From contig NZ_FVZB01000006.1 in NCBI RefSeq assembly GCF_900166655.1, forward strand, positions 310,001-374,000: 64,000 bases of DNA, given 5' to 3'. Of this stretch, positions 26,075-35,331 are shown piece by piece. Position numbers and translations under genes: made by a program. Numbering within the stretch: the stretch's first letter is position 1; each line of letters opens with the position of its first letter. The notes below the pieces were generated by a model, which saw only the letters and a program-made list of their open reading frames with translations, did no database searches and was not told the origin of the DNA. Source of the stretch: Halobacillus hunanensis. Lineage in GTDB: Bacteria > Bacillota > Bacilli > Bacillales > Halobacillaceae.

Positions 26075-27277
26075 TTAACTATAACTTAAAGATGATTTTT
26101 TAAAGTATCCATACATCCATTCCACGTCCTCGAAAGAAGTTGATTGACGTGTTTTGAAATACGAGTCGCGCATTAATCTCGCTACTGGATCATCAGCATG
26201 GATAATATCGCCCCACACCCTTGCTCTTTTCTGAACTTGTGCCGTTCTAGGCATTCTTTCTTCTTGATACGCATTGAATGCTTTATTAATATCTTCATCA
26301 CCGTATTCGTTCAATTTATCCGTTAAATACGAAGCATCTTCTAATGCTTGACACGCCCCTTGTGCTAAATACTGATACATCGGATGAGCGGAATCGCCTA
26401 ACAGTGTAAGTCGATTCTCAGTCCAATTGTTAATCGGCTCTTTGTCATACATTTCCCAGCGTCGTTCCCTGGACATAAACGTAACAGCCTTTTGGACTTT
26501 AGGGCAGCATTTACCGAAATGTTCATCTAACTCTTCTGGTGTTCCCCAGTCGCTCTTGCCTTTCTTATAATTAAAACTCTTGAATACTGCCACTTGATTA
26601 TAAAGCTCTTTTCTCCTTACCGGATATTGTACAAGATGCAAGTTGGGGGCAATCCACATGATGACATCGTCAAAGTCAGCGTGTTCACTGATTTCATGCA
26701 TCGGTATGGCTCCTCTATAGGCTACATACCCTTCTGTCACTCCTTCATCCTGAGAAAAGAGTTCACGAGTCTTGGACCAAATTCCGTCTGCCCCAACAAG
26801 TGATTCAGCTTCATAAACTTCCCCACTCGTACACTCAATCGTTACAAAGTCATCATGATTTTCCACTTTGCTTACTTGTTGGTTCGTTAATAAAGTAATC
26901 GACGGATTTTTTTCACAGGCCTCCAGCAAAACTTTGTGAAGATCTGATCGATGCATAACCGTATAGGTATAACCGTATTGCTCTTTGATGGAATCGCCAA
27001 GATCAAGATCTGTTAATTCTTCCCCAGTCAACGCATCTTTTAATACAAGTCGTTTAGGATAGACCGCATATTTATCAATCTCACCCAGCAATCCGAAACG
27101 ATCGAGAACGGCCATGGCATTTGGTCCTAACTGAATCCCAGCTCCAATTTCACCAAATTCAGGTGCTTGTTCCAGTACATATACTTGTCGCCCTGATTCT
27201 GCAGCACCAAGAGCGGCGGCAAGCCCTCCAATACCTCCACCGATTACGGTGAAAGGAATTTTTGTAGTTTCAATCAT
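26075..27277 (-). CDS. FAD-dependent aromatic hydroxylase, probable 3-hydroxybenzoate 6-hydroxylase
   Basis: 400 residues of the class A flavin monooxygenase family. The FAD-binding motif VIGGGIGGLAAALGAAESG is at residues 11-29. The DG motif is in VGADGIWSKTRELF and the second FAD motif in LTLLGDSAHPMYQYLAQGA. Such enzymes introduce a para hydroxyl using NAD(P)H and oxygen. Co-location with gentisate dioxygenase points to formation of gentisate from 3-hydroxybenzoate (or salicylate, which cannot be excluded). The start follows AGGAAGGTGATT. The next gene begins 130 bases downstream, so an additional promoter there is possible. Confidence 0.85.
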   Translation of the reverse strand: MIETTKIPFTVIGGGIGGLAAALGAAESGRQVYVLEQAPEFGEIGAGIQLGPNAMAVLDRFGLLGEIDKYAVYPKRLVLKDALTGEELTDLDLGDSIKEQYGYTYTVMHRSDLHKVLLEACEKNPSITLLTNQQVSKVENHDDFVTIECTSGEVYEAESLVGADGIWSKTRELFSQDEGVTEGYVAYRGAIPMHEISEHADFDDVIMWIAPNLHLVQYPVRRKELYNQVAVFKSFNYKKGKSDWGTPEELDEHFGKCCPKVQKAVTFMSRERRWEMYDKEPINNWTENRLTLLGDSAHPMYQYLAQGACQALEDASYLTDKLNEYGDEDINKAFNAYQEERMPRTAQVQKRARVWGDIIHADDPVARLMRDSYFKTRQSTSFEDVEWMYGYFKKSSLSYS

Positions 27278-27372
27278 ATAATCACCTTCCTGTTTAATTT
27301 TTGATGACAGCTTTAAAGAAATTGGACGCTTCCTCCATAATCAATTGAATATACCCTCTAGATTTCAATTGA

Positions 27373-27386
27373 TAAAAGCGCTTTCT
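27373..27386. promoter_or_regulatory. cre-like box in the IclR-hydroxylase divergent region
   Basis: TAAAAGCGCTTTCT keeps the palindromic AAAGCGCTTT core and matches TGWNANCGNTNWCA at 12 of 14 positions, about 100 bases upstream of the hydroxylase start, suggesting carbon repression of the aromatic pathway. Confidence 0.55.
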
Positions 27387-27675
27387 ATATCGGCTAGAAT
27401 GAATTAGAAGAGCATTCAATCAACATTTTATCAAAATAGCGAATTAAGTTCACTATGTATATAATGTTTACAGATTGCGCTATGAATTGTCAAGAAAATT
27501 TTCAAAATTTAACTTATTGAATTCGGTTTCACAGGTTTCTATTCATACACTGCGAAGCTTGCAACACCAGTTCTAATCTTCATTCCATTGAATATACAAA
27601 CTGGACATAATAAGATAGAAAGTGCAAAGAAACAACGGTATATTCTCGATTAATTTAATGACGGAGGTACAAACA

Positions 27676-28434
27676 TTGTCTACTAGTAAAAATAACGGGA
27701 TACAATCCCTGAATACAGGCATAAATATAATAGAAGTGATAAAAGAAGAAGGAAGACCTTTAAAGTTTTCAGAAATACAAGAGTTAACCGGCATTACAAA
27801 AAGTAACCTTTACAAGTACCTGCACACATTAACAGACCTCAAAATGCTTTATCGCAATAAAACGGATGGAGCATACACCTTGGGAAGTAAATTAATTGAA
27901 TATGGGATGGCAGCCATTGGTCAGGAAGATCTTATTGCACGGATCAGTCCGTACCTTCGTGAGTTAAATCAAAAATGCCAGTGTACAACTCTTTTTGCTT
28001 CCTGGACACAGGACGGGCCCATCGTAGCTAAAATCTCATCTGAACGTAAAGGCTTGAATATTGGCGCCCAAATCGGCACTTCATTACCTTTAAGTTCATC
28101 TTCTGGCAAGGTTTTTTATACCTTCCTGCATCCAGACATTACAAAAGACTGGGCTGAAACCAATTTAGAAGATTTGACTACAGAGGAAAAAAACTTACTA
28201 CATCAAGAGAAACAATTTATTTTGGATCATGAAATTGCTTTTGCTGAGGAACCTCTCGTGCCAAGTGTTTCCTCAGCAGCTGTGCCTCTATTTAACTATA
28301 AAAAGGACTTGATTGGTGTGTTAACCATCGTTGGATTTAAAGATTATGTTCCAACACAGTTAGATCAACCAACAAGCTTAGAAATAATCAGAATCGGAAA
28401 ACAGATATCGTCGTCGTTTGGTCACGAGGTTTAA
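27676..28434 (+). CDS. IclR-family regulator of the gentisate locus
   Basis: About 252 residues from a TTG start at 27676, chosen because GGAGG lies eight bases upstream; the track-length frame from 27622 lacks a ribosome site. The N-terminal winged helix covers residues 10-75 (FSEIQELTGITKSNLYKYLH). The effector domain follows, with SSSGKVFYTFL and EPLVPSVSSAAVPLFNY typical of IclR. It is transcribed divergently from the hydroxylase operon, the usual layout for an aromatic-responsive activator or repressor. Confidence 0.9.
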   Translation: MSTSKNNGIQSLNTGINIIEVIKEEGRPLKFSEIQELTGITKSNLYKYLHTLTDLKMLYRNKTDGAYTLGSKLIEYGMAAIGQEDLIARISPYLRELNQKCQCTTLFASWTQDGPIVAKISSERKGLNIGAQIGTSLPLSSSSGKVFYTFLHPDITKDWAETNLEDLTTEEKNLLHQEKQFILDHEIAFAEEPLVPSVSSAAVPLFNYKKDLIGVLTIVGFKDYVPTQLDQPTSLEIIRIGKQISSSFGHEV

Positions 28435-28451
28435 ACATTCTTATTAGAAAT

Positions 28452-28493
28452 CGAAAACGTGCAAGAGCCACTATGGTTCTTGCACGTTTTTTC
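28452..28493 (+). terminator. Terminator after the IclR gene
   Basis: Stem AAAACGTGCAAGAGCCA / TGGTTCTTGCACGTTTT with a three-base loop and T run. Confidence 0.88.
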
Positions 28494-28591
28494 GTCAAAA
28501 ATTGACCCATTATATTATAAAAAATAGTTTGACTTTTCAACATAATTATTTTACATTATTAGTGTTCGTTGTTCACTATTTATATAATTGA

Positions 28592-28607
28592 TTGAAAACG
28601 CTTCCGT
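28592..28607. promoter_or_regulatory. cre-like box upstream of the aromatic permease (distal)
   Basis: TTGAAAACGCTTCCGT fits the cre consensus except two positions in the right half. Confidence 0.45.
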
Positions 28608-28730
28608 TTATAAAATCTGTCTTCATAACCATTGAATCCAGCACTAAGAGAGGATGATGGTTTATCTTCTATTTCTTATTTGACTAATGGGCTGCATTTA
28701 GCTCAATTTTCAGCTTCTATTTGGAATGTA

Positions 28731-28746
28731 TAGTAAACGCTTTCAT
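28731..28746. promoter_or_regulatory. cre-like box upstream of the aromatic permease (proximal)
   Basis: TAGTAAACGCTTTCAT matches WTGNNARCGNWWWCAW at 15 of 16 positions; it lies 30 bases before the permease start, a position that would block initiation or elongation. Confidence 0.65.
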
Positions 28747-28776
28747 GAATAACTACATATAAAAAGGAGAGAGTTG

Positions 28777-30129
28777 ATGTCAAAAGTTAAGGTACCAGAA
28801 GTTATTAGTAACAGTAAATTCAACCGTTTCCATTTAGGCCTGCTGGCATGGTGTTTTTTCATCATCGCTGTCGACGGATATGATCTTGTCGTTTTCGGAA
28901 CGGTTGTGCCTCTATTAATTGAAGAATGGAATCTCACTTCAGTTGAAGCAGGGGCAATTGGGAGCTATGGATTATTTGGTATGGTTTTTGGAGCACCGTT
29001 CTTTGGAATGATTGCGGACAGAATTGGGAGAAAAAATGTCATTATGATTACACTCGCTATTTTTAGCTTATTTACATTCCTATGTGGTTTTGCCACTACA
29101 CCTGCTCTTTTTTCATCATTCCGATTTTTAGCGGGACTAGGTCTAGGTGGGATCATGCCTAATGTTATTGCTCTATTAACGGATTATGCTCCGAAAAATA
29201 TGAGAAGCATGGTAGTTTCCATTGTTCTATGCGGCTACTCTGTAGGTGGTATGCTTGCCCCAATTCTAGGGATCGTCCTCTTCCCAACTTTAGGCTGGGA
29301 ATCTGTTTTCTGGGTTGCTGGAATTCCTATGTTATTCCTTCCTTTTATGCTGAAATATTTACCTGAGACGCCAAGTCAATTAATTCGAAAGGGTAAAAAA
29401 GATGAGTTATTTCAGACGCTTTCTAAAGTAAGTCCGCAAGCAACGTTTTCAAAAAACGACGAGATTGAAAAATTAGAATCCTCCAATTCAAAGGTTCCAG
29501 TTGTCGATTTATTTAAAGACTCACGTGCTCTGAGTACTTTTATGTTCTGGATTGCCTTTTTCATGTGTTTGTTAATGATTTACGGATTAAACACTTGGCT
29601 GCCAAACCTTATGATCGAAGCGGGCTATGCCTTAAATTCAAGCCTCGGTTTCTTAATTTCCCTTCAAGGAGGAGCCATTGTAGGAACACTTATTATCGCT
29701 CGACTTTGTGATAAATATGGCTCCAGAAAGATGCTGATACCGTTATATGCTGTTGGTGCTGTAAGCTTAATTCTTCTCGGGTTTGGCGGAAATGCTTTCG
29801 TTACCTACCTATTAGTAGGCTTTGCGGGCGCTTGTACAATCGGAGCGCAAAATATTGTACAGGCGTATGTATCACAATATTATCCTCCTTATACAAGGTC
29901 TACTGCACTGGGAGTGGCTTCAGGTGTAGGAAGATTTGGAGGGTTGTTAGGTCCTATTTTAGGCGGTGTGCTTTTATCAGCAGCTTTACCTATTCAACTA
30001 AATTTTGTAGCCTTTGCGATACCTGGTGCAATCGCAGCAATTGCTTTATTTTTAATACCGGAAAAAGTGGCTTATTACAATCAACGTCCGAATAAAGAAC
30101 TTCATGAGGAACAGCGTGTAGCCAAGTGA
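28777..30129 (+). CDS. MFS aromatic acid:H+ symporter (AAHS family)
   Basis: 450 residues, 12 membrane helices. The AAHS signature in helix 1 is DGYDLVVFGTVVPLL, with the acidic residue needed for proton coupling. The cytoplasmic loop motif GMIADRIGRKNVI follows helix 2. This family imports 4-hydroxybenzoate, gentisate, 3-hydroxybenzoate and relatives. It stands next to the IclR regulator and gentisate enzymes, so import of the pathway substrate is inferred. The ATG at 28777 is preferred over the adjacent TTG for spacing to AAGGAGAGAG. Confidence 0.92.
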   Translation: MSKVKVPEVISNSKFNRFHLGLLAWCFFIIAVDGYDLVVFGTVVPLLIEEWNLTSVEAGAIGSYGLFGMVFGAPFFGMIADRIGRKNVIMITLAIFSLFTFLCGFATTPALFSSFRFLAGLGLGGIMPNVIALLTDYAPKNMRSMVVSIVLCGYSVGGMLAPILGIVLFPTLGWESVFWVAGIPMLFLPFMLKYLPETPSQLIRKGKKDELFQTLSKVSPQATFSKNDEIEKLESSNSKVPVVDLFKDSRALSTFMFWIAFFMCLLMIYGLNTWLPNLMIEAGYALNSSLGFLISLQGGAIVGTLIIARLCDKYGSRKMLIPLYAVGAVSLILLGFGGNAFVTYLLVGFAGACTIGAQNIVQAYVSQYYPPYTRSTALGVASGVGRFGGLLGPILGGVLLSAALPIQLNFVAFAIPGAIAAIALFLIPEKVAYYNQRPNKELHEEQRVAK

Positions 30130-30137
30130 AATTACTA

Positions 30138-30174
30138 ATAAAATGGAGAGTCGCTTGGACTCTCCATTTTAAAA
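30138..30174 (+). terminator. Terminator after the aromatic permease gene
   Basis: Stem AAAATGGAGAGTC / GACTCTCCATTTT, five-base loop, T run. Confidence 0.88.
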
Positions 30175-30418
30175 TTGGCTGCTGGTTTTATACAAATTCT
30201 TTTTCGATTTTCAAGGCAGCATGCCATTAATACCCATTTAAATGGCCTATTTATAAACTTTTTTCTATTTATTATCTCCAGCCCTTTGTCTCTCTATAGA
30301 AAACAAACACCTCTAATAGTGAATTTATTGGTTACCATTGTACCATTGACCATTCGCAAAAGCTTGCATTAGAATAATTTTAATTATCCAATTAATCAAT
30401 CAGGAGGGAATCAAATCA

Positions 30419-30835
30419 ATGAAACATGAGATTGGCGGACTAGTTCTAAGACTGACGTTAGGTGTTATCTTCTTTTTTCACGGCTTAGCAAAGTTTCAAA
30501 GTGGTATTGAAAATACGGTGAGCATGTTTGCTGGTCTAGGATTACCAGGTTTCCTCGCTTATGTTGTCGCATTCACAGAACTTATTGGAGGAGTTGCGTT
30601 AATCATTGGTTTAGGAACAAAAATTGTATCCACTTTGCTTGCCGTCATTATGGTCGTCGCTATTATGAAAGTGAAGCTGGCAAATGGATTACTTGGTACT
30701 GAACAAGCAGATGGCTTTGAATTTGACCTCGCCTTATTGGCTATGTCTATTTATCTTCTATTAAATGGGAATAATTTATGGGCAATCGATAAAATTTTAT
30801 CAAGAGACTCAAACGCACAAAAATCCGCCGCATAA
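30419..30835 (+). CDS. DoxX-family membrane protein
   Basis: 138 residues, four membrane helices, with the DoxX features RLTLGVIFFFHGLAKFQSG and AFTELIGGVALIIGLGTK. DoxX proteins accompany oxidoreductases and redox stress or aromatic catabolism genes; the name derives from a thiosulfate:quinone oxidoreductase subunit, but most Bacilli members are uncharacterised. AGGAGGG seven to ten bases before the ATG is strong. It has its own upstream region, so membership in the gentisate regulon is only suggested by position. Confidence 0.85.
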   Translation: MKHEIGGLVLRLTLGVIFFFHGLAKFQSGIENTVSMFAGLGLPGFLAYVVAFTELIGGVALIIGLGTKIVSTLLAVIMVVAIMKVKLANGLLGTEQADGFEFDLALLAMSIYLLLNGNNLWAIDKILSRDSNAQKSAA

Positions 30836-30839
30836 CGAT

Positions 30840-30875
30840 AAAAAGGGAACTTTACATAAGTAAGGTTCCCTTTCA
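30840..30875. terminator. Bidirectional terminator after doxX-like gene
   Basis: Stem AAAGGGAAC / GTTCCCTTT between convergent genes. Confidence 0.75.
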
Positions 30876-30902
30876 GGATCGTATTTCGGTTGGAGACAAT
30901 TT

Positions 30903-31676
30903 TTATGAACGATATCCTAGTTTCCTTGATATATTCCCTGCGATTACTTTTGTCCTTTCGATAGACTGATCCAGCATATCTCCAGTTAATTTAAAACTTG
31001 GGGCAGCAATCGCCATCGCAGCTACAATATTTGAACTTGAATCATATACAGGAACCGCAATCGAAGTTATGCCAAAATAAGTCTCCTCATGATCAACATG
31101 ATATCCCTGATGGCTAATTTGATTTAACCGCTTTAAGAATTTACCTTTGTCTGTCACTGTATAGGGCGTGTGCTCAACAATCGGATATTCACTTAAAAAT
31201 TCATTCACTTCGTTTTCTGAAGAGTAAGCCATAAATAAAATGCCGAGGGCACCAAAATGTAACAATCTTTGCTTCCCTACATAAGAGCCTGGCTCAAAGT
31301 CATCTTCACTGTTGTAACTTAAAATATATTGAATATGATTTCTGTGCTTCTCTGCTAGCATAACCTGAAAACCTGTTTCTCTATGTAATTCCTTTAAATA
31401 AGGTTCTGCTTCCTGCCTAATATCAAGCTTTTCCATAACAATGCCCCCATAACTAAGCATTTTATAACCTAGTTTATAGGCATTCTCTCTGGAATCGTAA
31501 GTAATTAATCCGTTTTTTTCGAGCGTCCAAAGTAAACGATACGTGGTAGCTTTCGCTAAACCGGTCTTCTTAACCAGCTCATCAATGGTTAATAAATACG
31601 TGTCAAAACTAAAGCAGTCTAAGATTTTTATCGCTCTTTCGACAGTTTGTAACGGTGTCACATTTATCTCTCGCAT
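30903..31676 (-). CDS. IclR-family transcriptional regulator (second)
   Basis: 257 residues with the winged helix at about 8-70 (IDELVKKTGLAKATTYRLLW) and IclR effector domain (YFGITSIAVPVYDSSSNIVA). It is related to but distinct from the IclR at 27676. It lies between the gentisate locus and the acyl-CoA ligase operon, transcribed towards doxX, so either neighbour could be its target. No operator palindrome was identified. Confidence 0.88.
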   Translation of the reverse strand: MREINVTPLQTVERAIKILDCFSFDTYLLTIDELVKKTGLAKATTYRLLWTLEKNGLITYDSRENAYKLGYKMLSYGGIVMEKLDIRQEAEPYLKELHRETGFQVMLAEKHRNHIQYILSYNSEDDFEPGSYVGKQRLLHFGALGILFMAYSSENEVNEFLSEYPIVEHTPYTVTDKGKFLKRLNQISHQGYHVDHEETYFGITSIAVPVYDSSSNIVAAMAIAAPSFKLTGDMLDQSIERTKVIAGNISRKLGYRS

Positions 31677-31789
31677 CTCGTTCTCCTTCCAAATCCCAAT
31701 GTATGATTGTACTTTTCAAGATTGAGCATAGATTATCGTACCGTTTAGTAAAAATCAAGCACAGATCATTTTTGGGTGGATCAGCATAC

Positions 31790-31840
31790 AAAAAGAACGT
31801 GTGAATTTGACCTGACATAGGGGAAGTTCACACGTTCGGA
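31790..31840 (-). terminator. Terminator after the acyl-CoA ligase gene
   Basis: Stem GAACGTGTGAA / TTCACACGTTC with an A run on the left, 22 bases past the ligase stop. Confidence 0.75.
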
Positions 31841-31861
31841 TTATTTACCTGATGTTCTTGT

Positions 31862-33355
31862 TTAATCAGTTATCGAAAATTGTTTCACCAGAGACTGCTT
31901 ATCAATTTTTCCAACATCCGTTTTCGGTAACTCATCTAACACATGAAATTGTTTAGGGACTTTGTATCCAGCAAAATTTTCTCGACATCCCTCTTTCAAT
32001 GGCTCAATACAATTCGTAGAATCTTTAAGCGAAATATAGGCAACCACACGCTCTCCCCATTTGTCATCAGGAATACCGACAATTGCCGCTTCATTTACAT
32101 TAGGTTGTGACAACAGCCAATGCTCGATTTCCAACGGGTAAATATTCTCACCGCCGCTAATGATCATTTCTTTTTTTCGTCCGACGATATAAATAAAGCC
32201 ATCCTCATCTTGTCTAGCCAAATCCCCTGTGTGCAGCCATTCATTTTGAAAAGACAGCCTCGTTTCTTCAGGGTTATTCCAATAATATTCAAAAGTGTGA
32301 TCACCATAAAGCAGCAGTTCTCCCACTTCCCCCGGCGGTTGATCACCATTGTTTGGATCGACAATTCGAACTTGGTTAAACATCATGGGTTTCCCGACGG
32401 ACCCAATATGTGTTTGAGCATCTTCCGGGGAGATGTAAAAGTTGTTCGGTCCTGCTTCTGTCAAGCCATAGCCTTCCTTAAACTTTAATCCCTTTTGAAC
32501 ATAGTGCTTATAAATAGCTAATGGACAAGGTGCACCGCCCGATAAAAATACTTTCATGTCAGGATATTCTGCTTGCTGAAAGAAAGGTGTTTGTACTAAT
32601 AGATGGTGCATCGTCGGTACGAATAAAACAATTGTACACCGGTAACGCTGCAAATCACGCGCAGCTTGGTCAGGATCGAACTTTTCAGAAATGATAACAG
32701 TACCTCCCATTAATAAAACAGGGAGAGATAAGGCATTCAGTCCTCCAGTATGGAACATAGGCAAACACGTTAACGTTCGGTCTTCCTTTACGATATTCCA
32801 GCTAATAATCGTATTGATTGCATTCCACAAAATAGATCGATGTGAGAGAACAGCCCCCTTCGGTTTTCCTGTAGTACCACCTGTGTAAATCATTGCTAAT
32901 GGTTCGTGCTCTTCTCTTGTTGGCACACGTAACTCCTGTGGATACTCTGTCATTTTAGACAAGTAGTCATTTCCACTTAAAAGTAAAACAGAGTATTCTT
33001 TAGCCATGTGTACACTCATTTCACTAAACTGTTCATGAACTGCGACCACTTTTGGACTAGCATCCCTCAAAATATATTGAAGTTCTTGTTCTGACAACCG
33101 CCAGTTCATAGGTACAAACACAGCCCCAATTTTTGTACAAGCAAATAAAAAGTCAAAATAACTAATGTGATTTGGTGACAGCAAAGCTACACGATCACCT
33201 TTTGTAATATGTTGCGCCTGGAGAAAAGCGGCCAGGTGTTCTGCCCGCTTGTTGATTTGTCTAAAGGTCCATGATTGCCCCGTTTTTGCTTCGACGATAG
33301 CTTCATCATCCGGAAACAATCTAGCTCGATCATTAAGCCAATCCAATGCATACAT
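31862..33355 (-). CDS. Acyl-CoA synthetase (class I adenylate-forming enzyme)
   Basis: 497 residues. The phosphate loop YTGGTTGKPKGAVLS lies near residues 160-174, A5-type motif GYGLTEAGPNNFY near 310, and the hinge GDLARQDEDGFIYIVGRKKE near 390-410, with the C-terminal catalytic Lys in LPKTDVGKIDK. It activates a carboxylic acid to its CoA ester. The ATG at 33355 has better spacing to GAGAGG than the preceding GTG. It is separated from the SDR-hydrolase-KASIII genes by 320 bases, but lies on the same strand. Substrate unknown; OleC and fatty acid CoA ligases are in this family. Confidence 0.9.
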   Translation of the reverse strand: MYALDWLNDRARLFPDDEAIVEAKTGQSWTFRQINKRAEHLAAFLQAQHITKGDRVALLSPNHISYFDFLFACTKIGAVFVPMNWRLSEQELQYILRDASPKVVAVHEQFSEMSVHMAKEYSVLLLSGNDYLSKMTEYPQELRVPTREEHEPLAMIYTGGTTGKPKGAVLSHRSILWNAINTIISWNIVKEDRTLTCLPMFHTGGLNALSLPVLLMGGTVIISEKFDPDQAARDLQRYRCTIVLFVPTMHHLLVQTPFFQQAEYPDMKVFLSGGAPCPLAIYKHYVQKGLKFKEGYGLTEAGPNNFYISPEDAQTHIGSVGKPMMFNQVRIVDPNNGDQPPGEVGELLLYGDHTFEYYWNNPEETRLSFQNEWLHTGDLARQDEDGFIYIVGRKKEMIISGGENIYPLEIEHWLLSQPNVNEAAIVGIPDDKWGERVVAYISLKDSTNCIEPLKEGCRENFAGYKVPKQFHVLDELPKTDVGKIDKQSLVKQFSITD

Positions 33356-33358
33356 CAC

Positions 33359-33679
33359 GACAACCTCTCCCTCTACTGTGCTAACTTGAAGTATAGGGAA
33401 AAGCAGTTACTCTAAAGTTACAGTCTTTGCTAGAAAGTTAGGAGTTGGAACCAATCATAGTTTCTACTCTGTTCGAATTTTCATTTGATAAAAACACTTT
33501 TTCCCCAACCTGATGGAAATCGAGTTTTTCCCCTCACACCTTCTCCCCATCCAGATGATGAAAAAACTGCCCTTGCTGCTCAAAGTCTGAGAATAATGAA
33601 ATCCATTCACTTAATGACCTAGTTAACTGTTTTTCGCAAAAAAATCAGCTGTCTGCTTGGAGACAGCTGATTCCTATCT
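33359..33679. other. Intergenic region between ligase and SDR genes, with a possible gene relic
   Basis: About 320 bases. It contains the SDR terminator (33639-33674). On the minus strand, roughly 33535-33635, a startless frame reads SEWISLFSDFEQQGQFFHHL and then stops, with protein-like composition. It may be the remnant of a small gene of the operon, or chance. The remainder shows nothing recognisable. Confidence 0.35.
33639..33674 (-). terminator. Terminator after the SDR gene
   Basis: Stem AATCAGCTGTCT / AGACAGCTGATT with six-base loop; A run on the left. Confidence 0.85.
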
Positions 33680-34420
33680 TTACATCATAATCCCGCCATC
33701 AACATGAAGAACATGACCGTTTACGTAGTCTGATTCATCCGAGGCCAAGTATAGATAAGCATTGGCGATATCTTCTGGCCGCCCTAATCTTTGCATCGGA
33801 ACTTGCCCGACCATCTGATCAATCACTTTCTCCGGAACTTCCGCAACCATTCCTGTTTCCGTAAACCCTGGCGCCACCGCATTAACGTTTATTCCTTTTC
33901 TTCCAAGTTCCTTCGCCCATGTTTTGGTCATTCCTATTAATCCGGCTTTTGCTGCTGCATAATTTGTTTGTCCAACGTTTCCATATGTACCAGTAACAGA
34001 GGATGTATTGATGATTTTTCCTTTCGCTTGTTCCTTCATGGCTGGAAGCACAGCTTGTGCGCAATGAAAGACGCCGGTCAAATTGACGTCAATAACTTGT
34101 TGAAACTGTTCGACGGTCATCTTTGACAGCATGGCATCTCTAGTAATTCCTGCATTATTAACTAGAATGTCAATACGGCCAAATTCTTCTTTCACACGAT
34201 CCATCAAGGAATCCACACTGGATCGATCTGCCACATTCACTTGTATAAATATTACATCATACCCATCCTTCTGCAGTTCACGCTCCCGTTCTTTTCCCTT
34301 TTCCTTATCGAAATCAGCCATCACGACGCTTGCACCTTCCCCGGCAAACCGCCTAGCTGCTTCAAGTCCAATTCCATTGGCGGATCCAGTTATAATCGCC
34401 ACTTTATCTTTTAATCTCAT
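33680..34420 (-). CDS. Short-chain dehydrogenase/reductase, FabG-like
   Basis: 246 residues, classical SDR. The cofactor motif TGSANGIG is at residues 12-19, NNAG near 88-91, catalytic Ser in NTSSVTG, and YAAAK around 153-157. It would reduce a 3-oxoacyl thioester or oxidise a 3-hydroxyacyl group. Its start overlaps the hydrolase stop by four bases. In OleD the equivalent enzyme is a longer extended SDR, so the OleD analogy is loose. A second fabG for fatty acid synthesis would be expected elsewhere. Confidence 0.88.
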   Translation of the reverse strand: MRLKDKVAIITGSANGIGLEAARRFAGEGASVVMADFDKEKGKERERELQKDGYDVIFIQVNVADRSSVDSLMDRVKEEFGRIDILVNNAGITRDAMLSKMTVEQFQQVIDVNLTGVFHCAQAVLPAMKEQAKGKIINTSSVTGTYGNVGQTNYAAAKAGLIGMTKTWAKELGRKGINVNAVAPGFTETGMVAEVPEKVIDQMVGQVPMQRLGRPEDIANAYLYLASDESDYVNGHVLHVDGGIMM

Positions 34421-35316
34421 GAATAATTTCTCTCCTTATCTGCAATAAATAATTCAATCGTTTGCAATAGGCCAGCTAAATTGTCTACCAGAGGTGAATG
34501 ACCTGCCCCTGACAACTCTTTATAAACCGCCTGATCTCCGTAGTCGCCTAGAATCTCTTTTATCATTTGTTCCGTTACCACTAGATCCTGATCTCCACGA
34601 AGCACTAAAATTGGAATATCTATATCTTTCACCTGGTTCGTACCTTCCACGAGACCATTATAAGTTGAACTGATATTGAATCGATTCAAAGCCTGATACA
34701 CTTCAGCAAGATTACGCTGTGTCAACATATCCTCAAGGTAGGCATCGTATCTTTGTTTTGGTGGTTGTTTTTGAGTATAAATCAATGAGTTCCATAACAA
34801 CCGTAAAAATTCCTTATCCTGCCGGTCGTATGCTCCCTGAACAGCGATTGTTTTCCCTGCATCTTGCTTAACTTCTTCGTATGTGGTTAAGCGGTGATTC
34901 ACATCTGGCAGCCCATCGGCACCTGTTCCATAAAAAGGGTAGCCCCGCGTTGAAGCTGAAGCGAGCAAAACAAGCCGCTGGCAATAGCCCGGATAATCGG
35001 CACAGAACTGCTGGGCTACAGCACCTCCCATTGACCAGCCGATCATCGAAAAGGAGTCTAGCTCTAATGTATCGACGAAATCTTTTACATCATCGGAAAA
35101 ATCACGGATAGATTCAATCGGACTCATATAAGTCGACTTACCAAATCCTCTTAAATCAACTGCGTATAACGTATAGTTTTCATCAAAGCTTTCTAAAACG
35201 AGATCCCAGTGCTTTGAGGATGTCATATTACCATGCAGGAGCAGGACAACTTCCTTCCCCCCGCGGCGAACCCGATAGCTTATTTTTTCTCCATTCGTTA
35301 ATTGCACAGATCTCAA
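34417..35316 (-). CDS. Alpha/beta hydrolase
   Basis: 299 residues. The oxyanion region is LLHGNMTSSKHWD, the nucleophile elbow GWSMGG places Ser near residue 95, the acid is in LRGDQDLVV and the catalytic His in GAGHSPLVDN. TTG start at 35316 with AAGGAGAGA upstream. It sits between the KASIII-like and SDR genes, with a four-base overlap to the SDR. It could release an acyl group from CoA or ACP, act as an OleB-like beta-lactone decarboxylase, or be an ester hydrolase; sequence does not decide. Confidence 0.88.
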   Translation of the reverse strand: MRSVQLTNGEKISYRVRRGGKEVVLLLHGNMTSSKHWDLVLESFDENYTLYAVDLRGFGKSTYMSPIESIRDFSDDVKDFVDTLELDSFSMIGWSMGGAVAQQFCADYPGYCQRLVLLASASTRGYPFYGTGADGLPDVNHRLTTYEEVKQDAGKTIAVQGAYDRQDKEFLRLLWNSLIYTQKQPPKQRYDAYLEDMLTQRNLAEVYQALNRFNISSTYNGLVEGTNQVKDIDIPILVLRGDQDLVVTEQMIKEILGDYGDQAVYKELSGAGHSPLVDNLAGLLQTIELFIADKERNYS

Positions 35317-35331
35317 GATTATCTCTCCTTT

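Larger units (their letters stand above)
28435..28776. other. Intergenic region between IclR and aromatic permease genes
   Basis: About 340 bases holding the IclR terminator (28452-28493) and, nearer the permease, two cre-like boxes (28592-28607, 28731-28746). No gene was found here. Confidence 0.7.
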
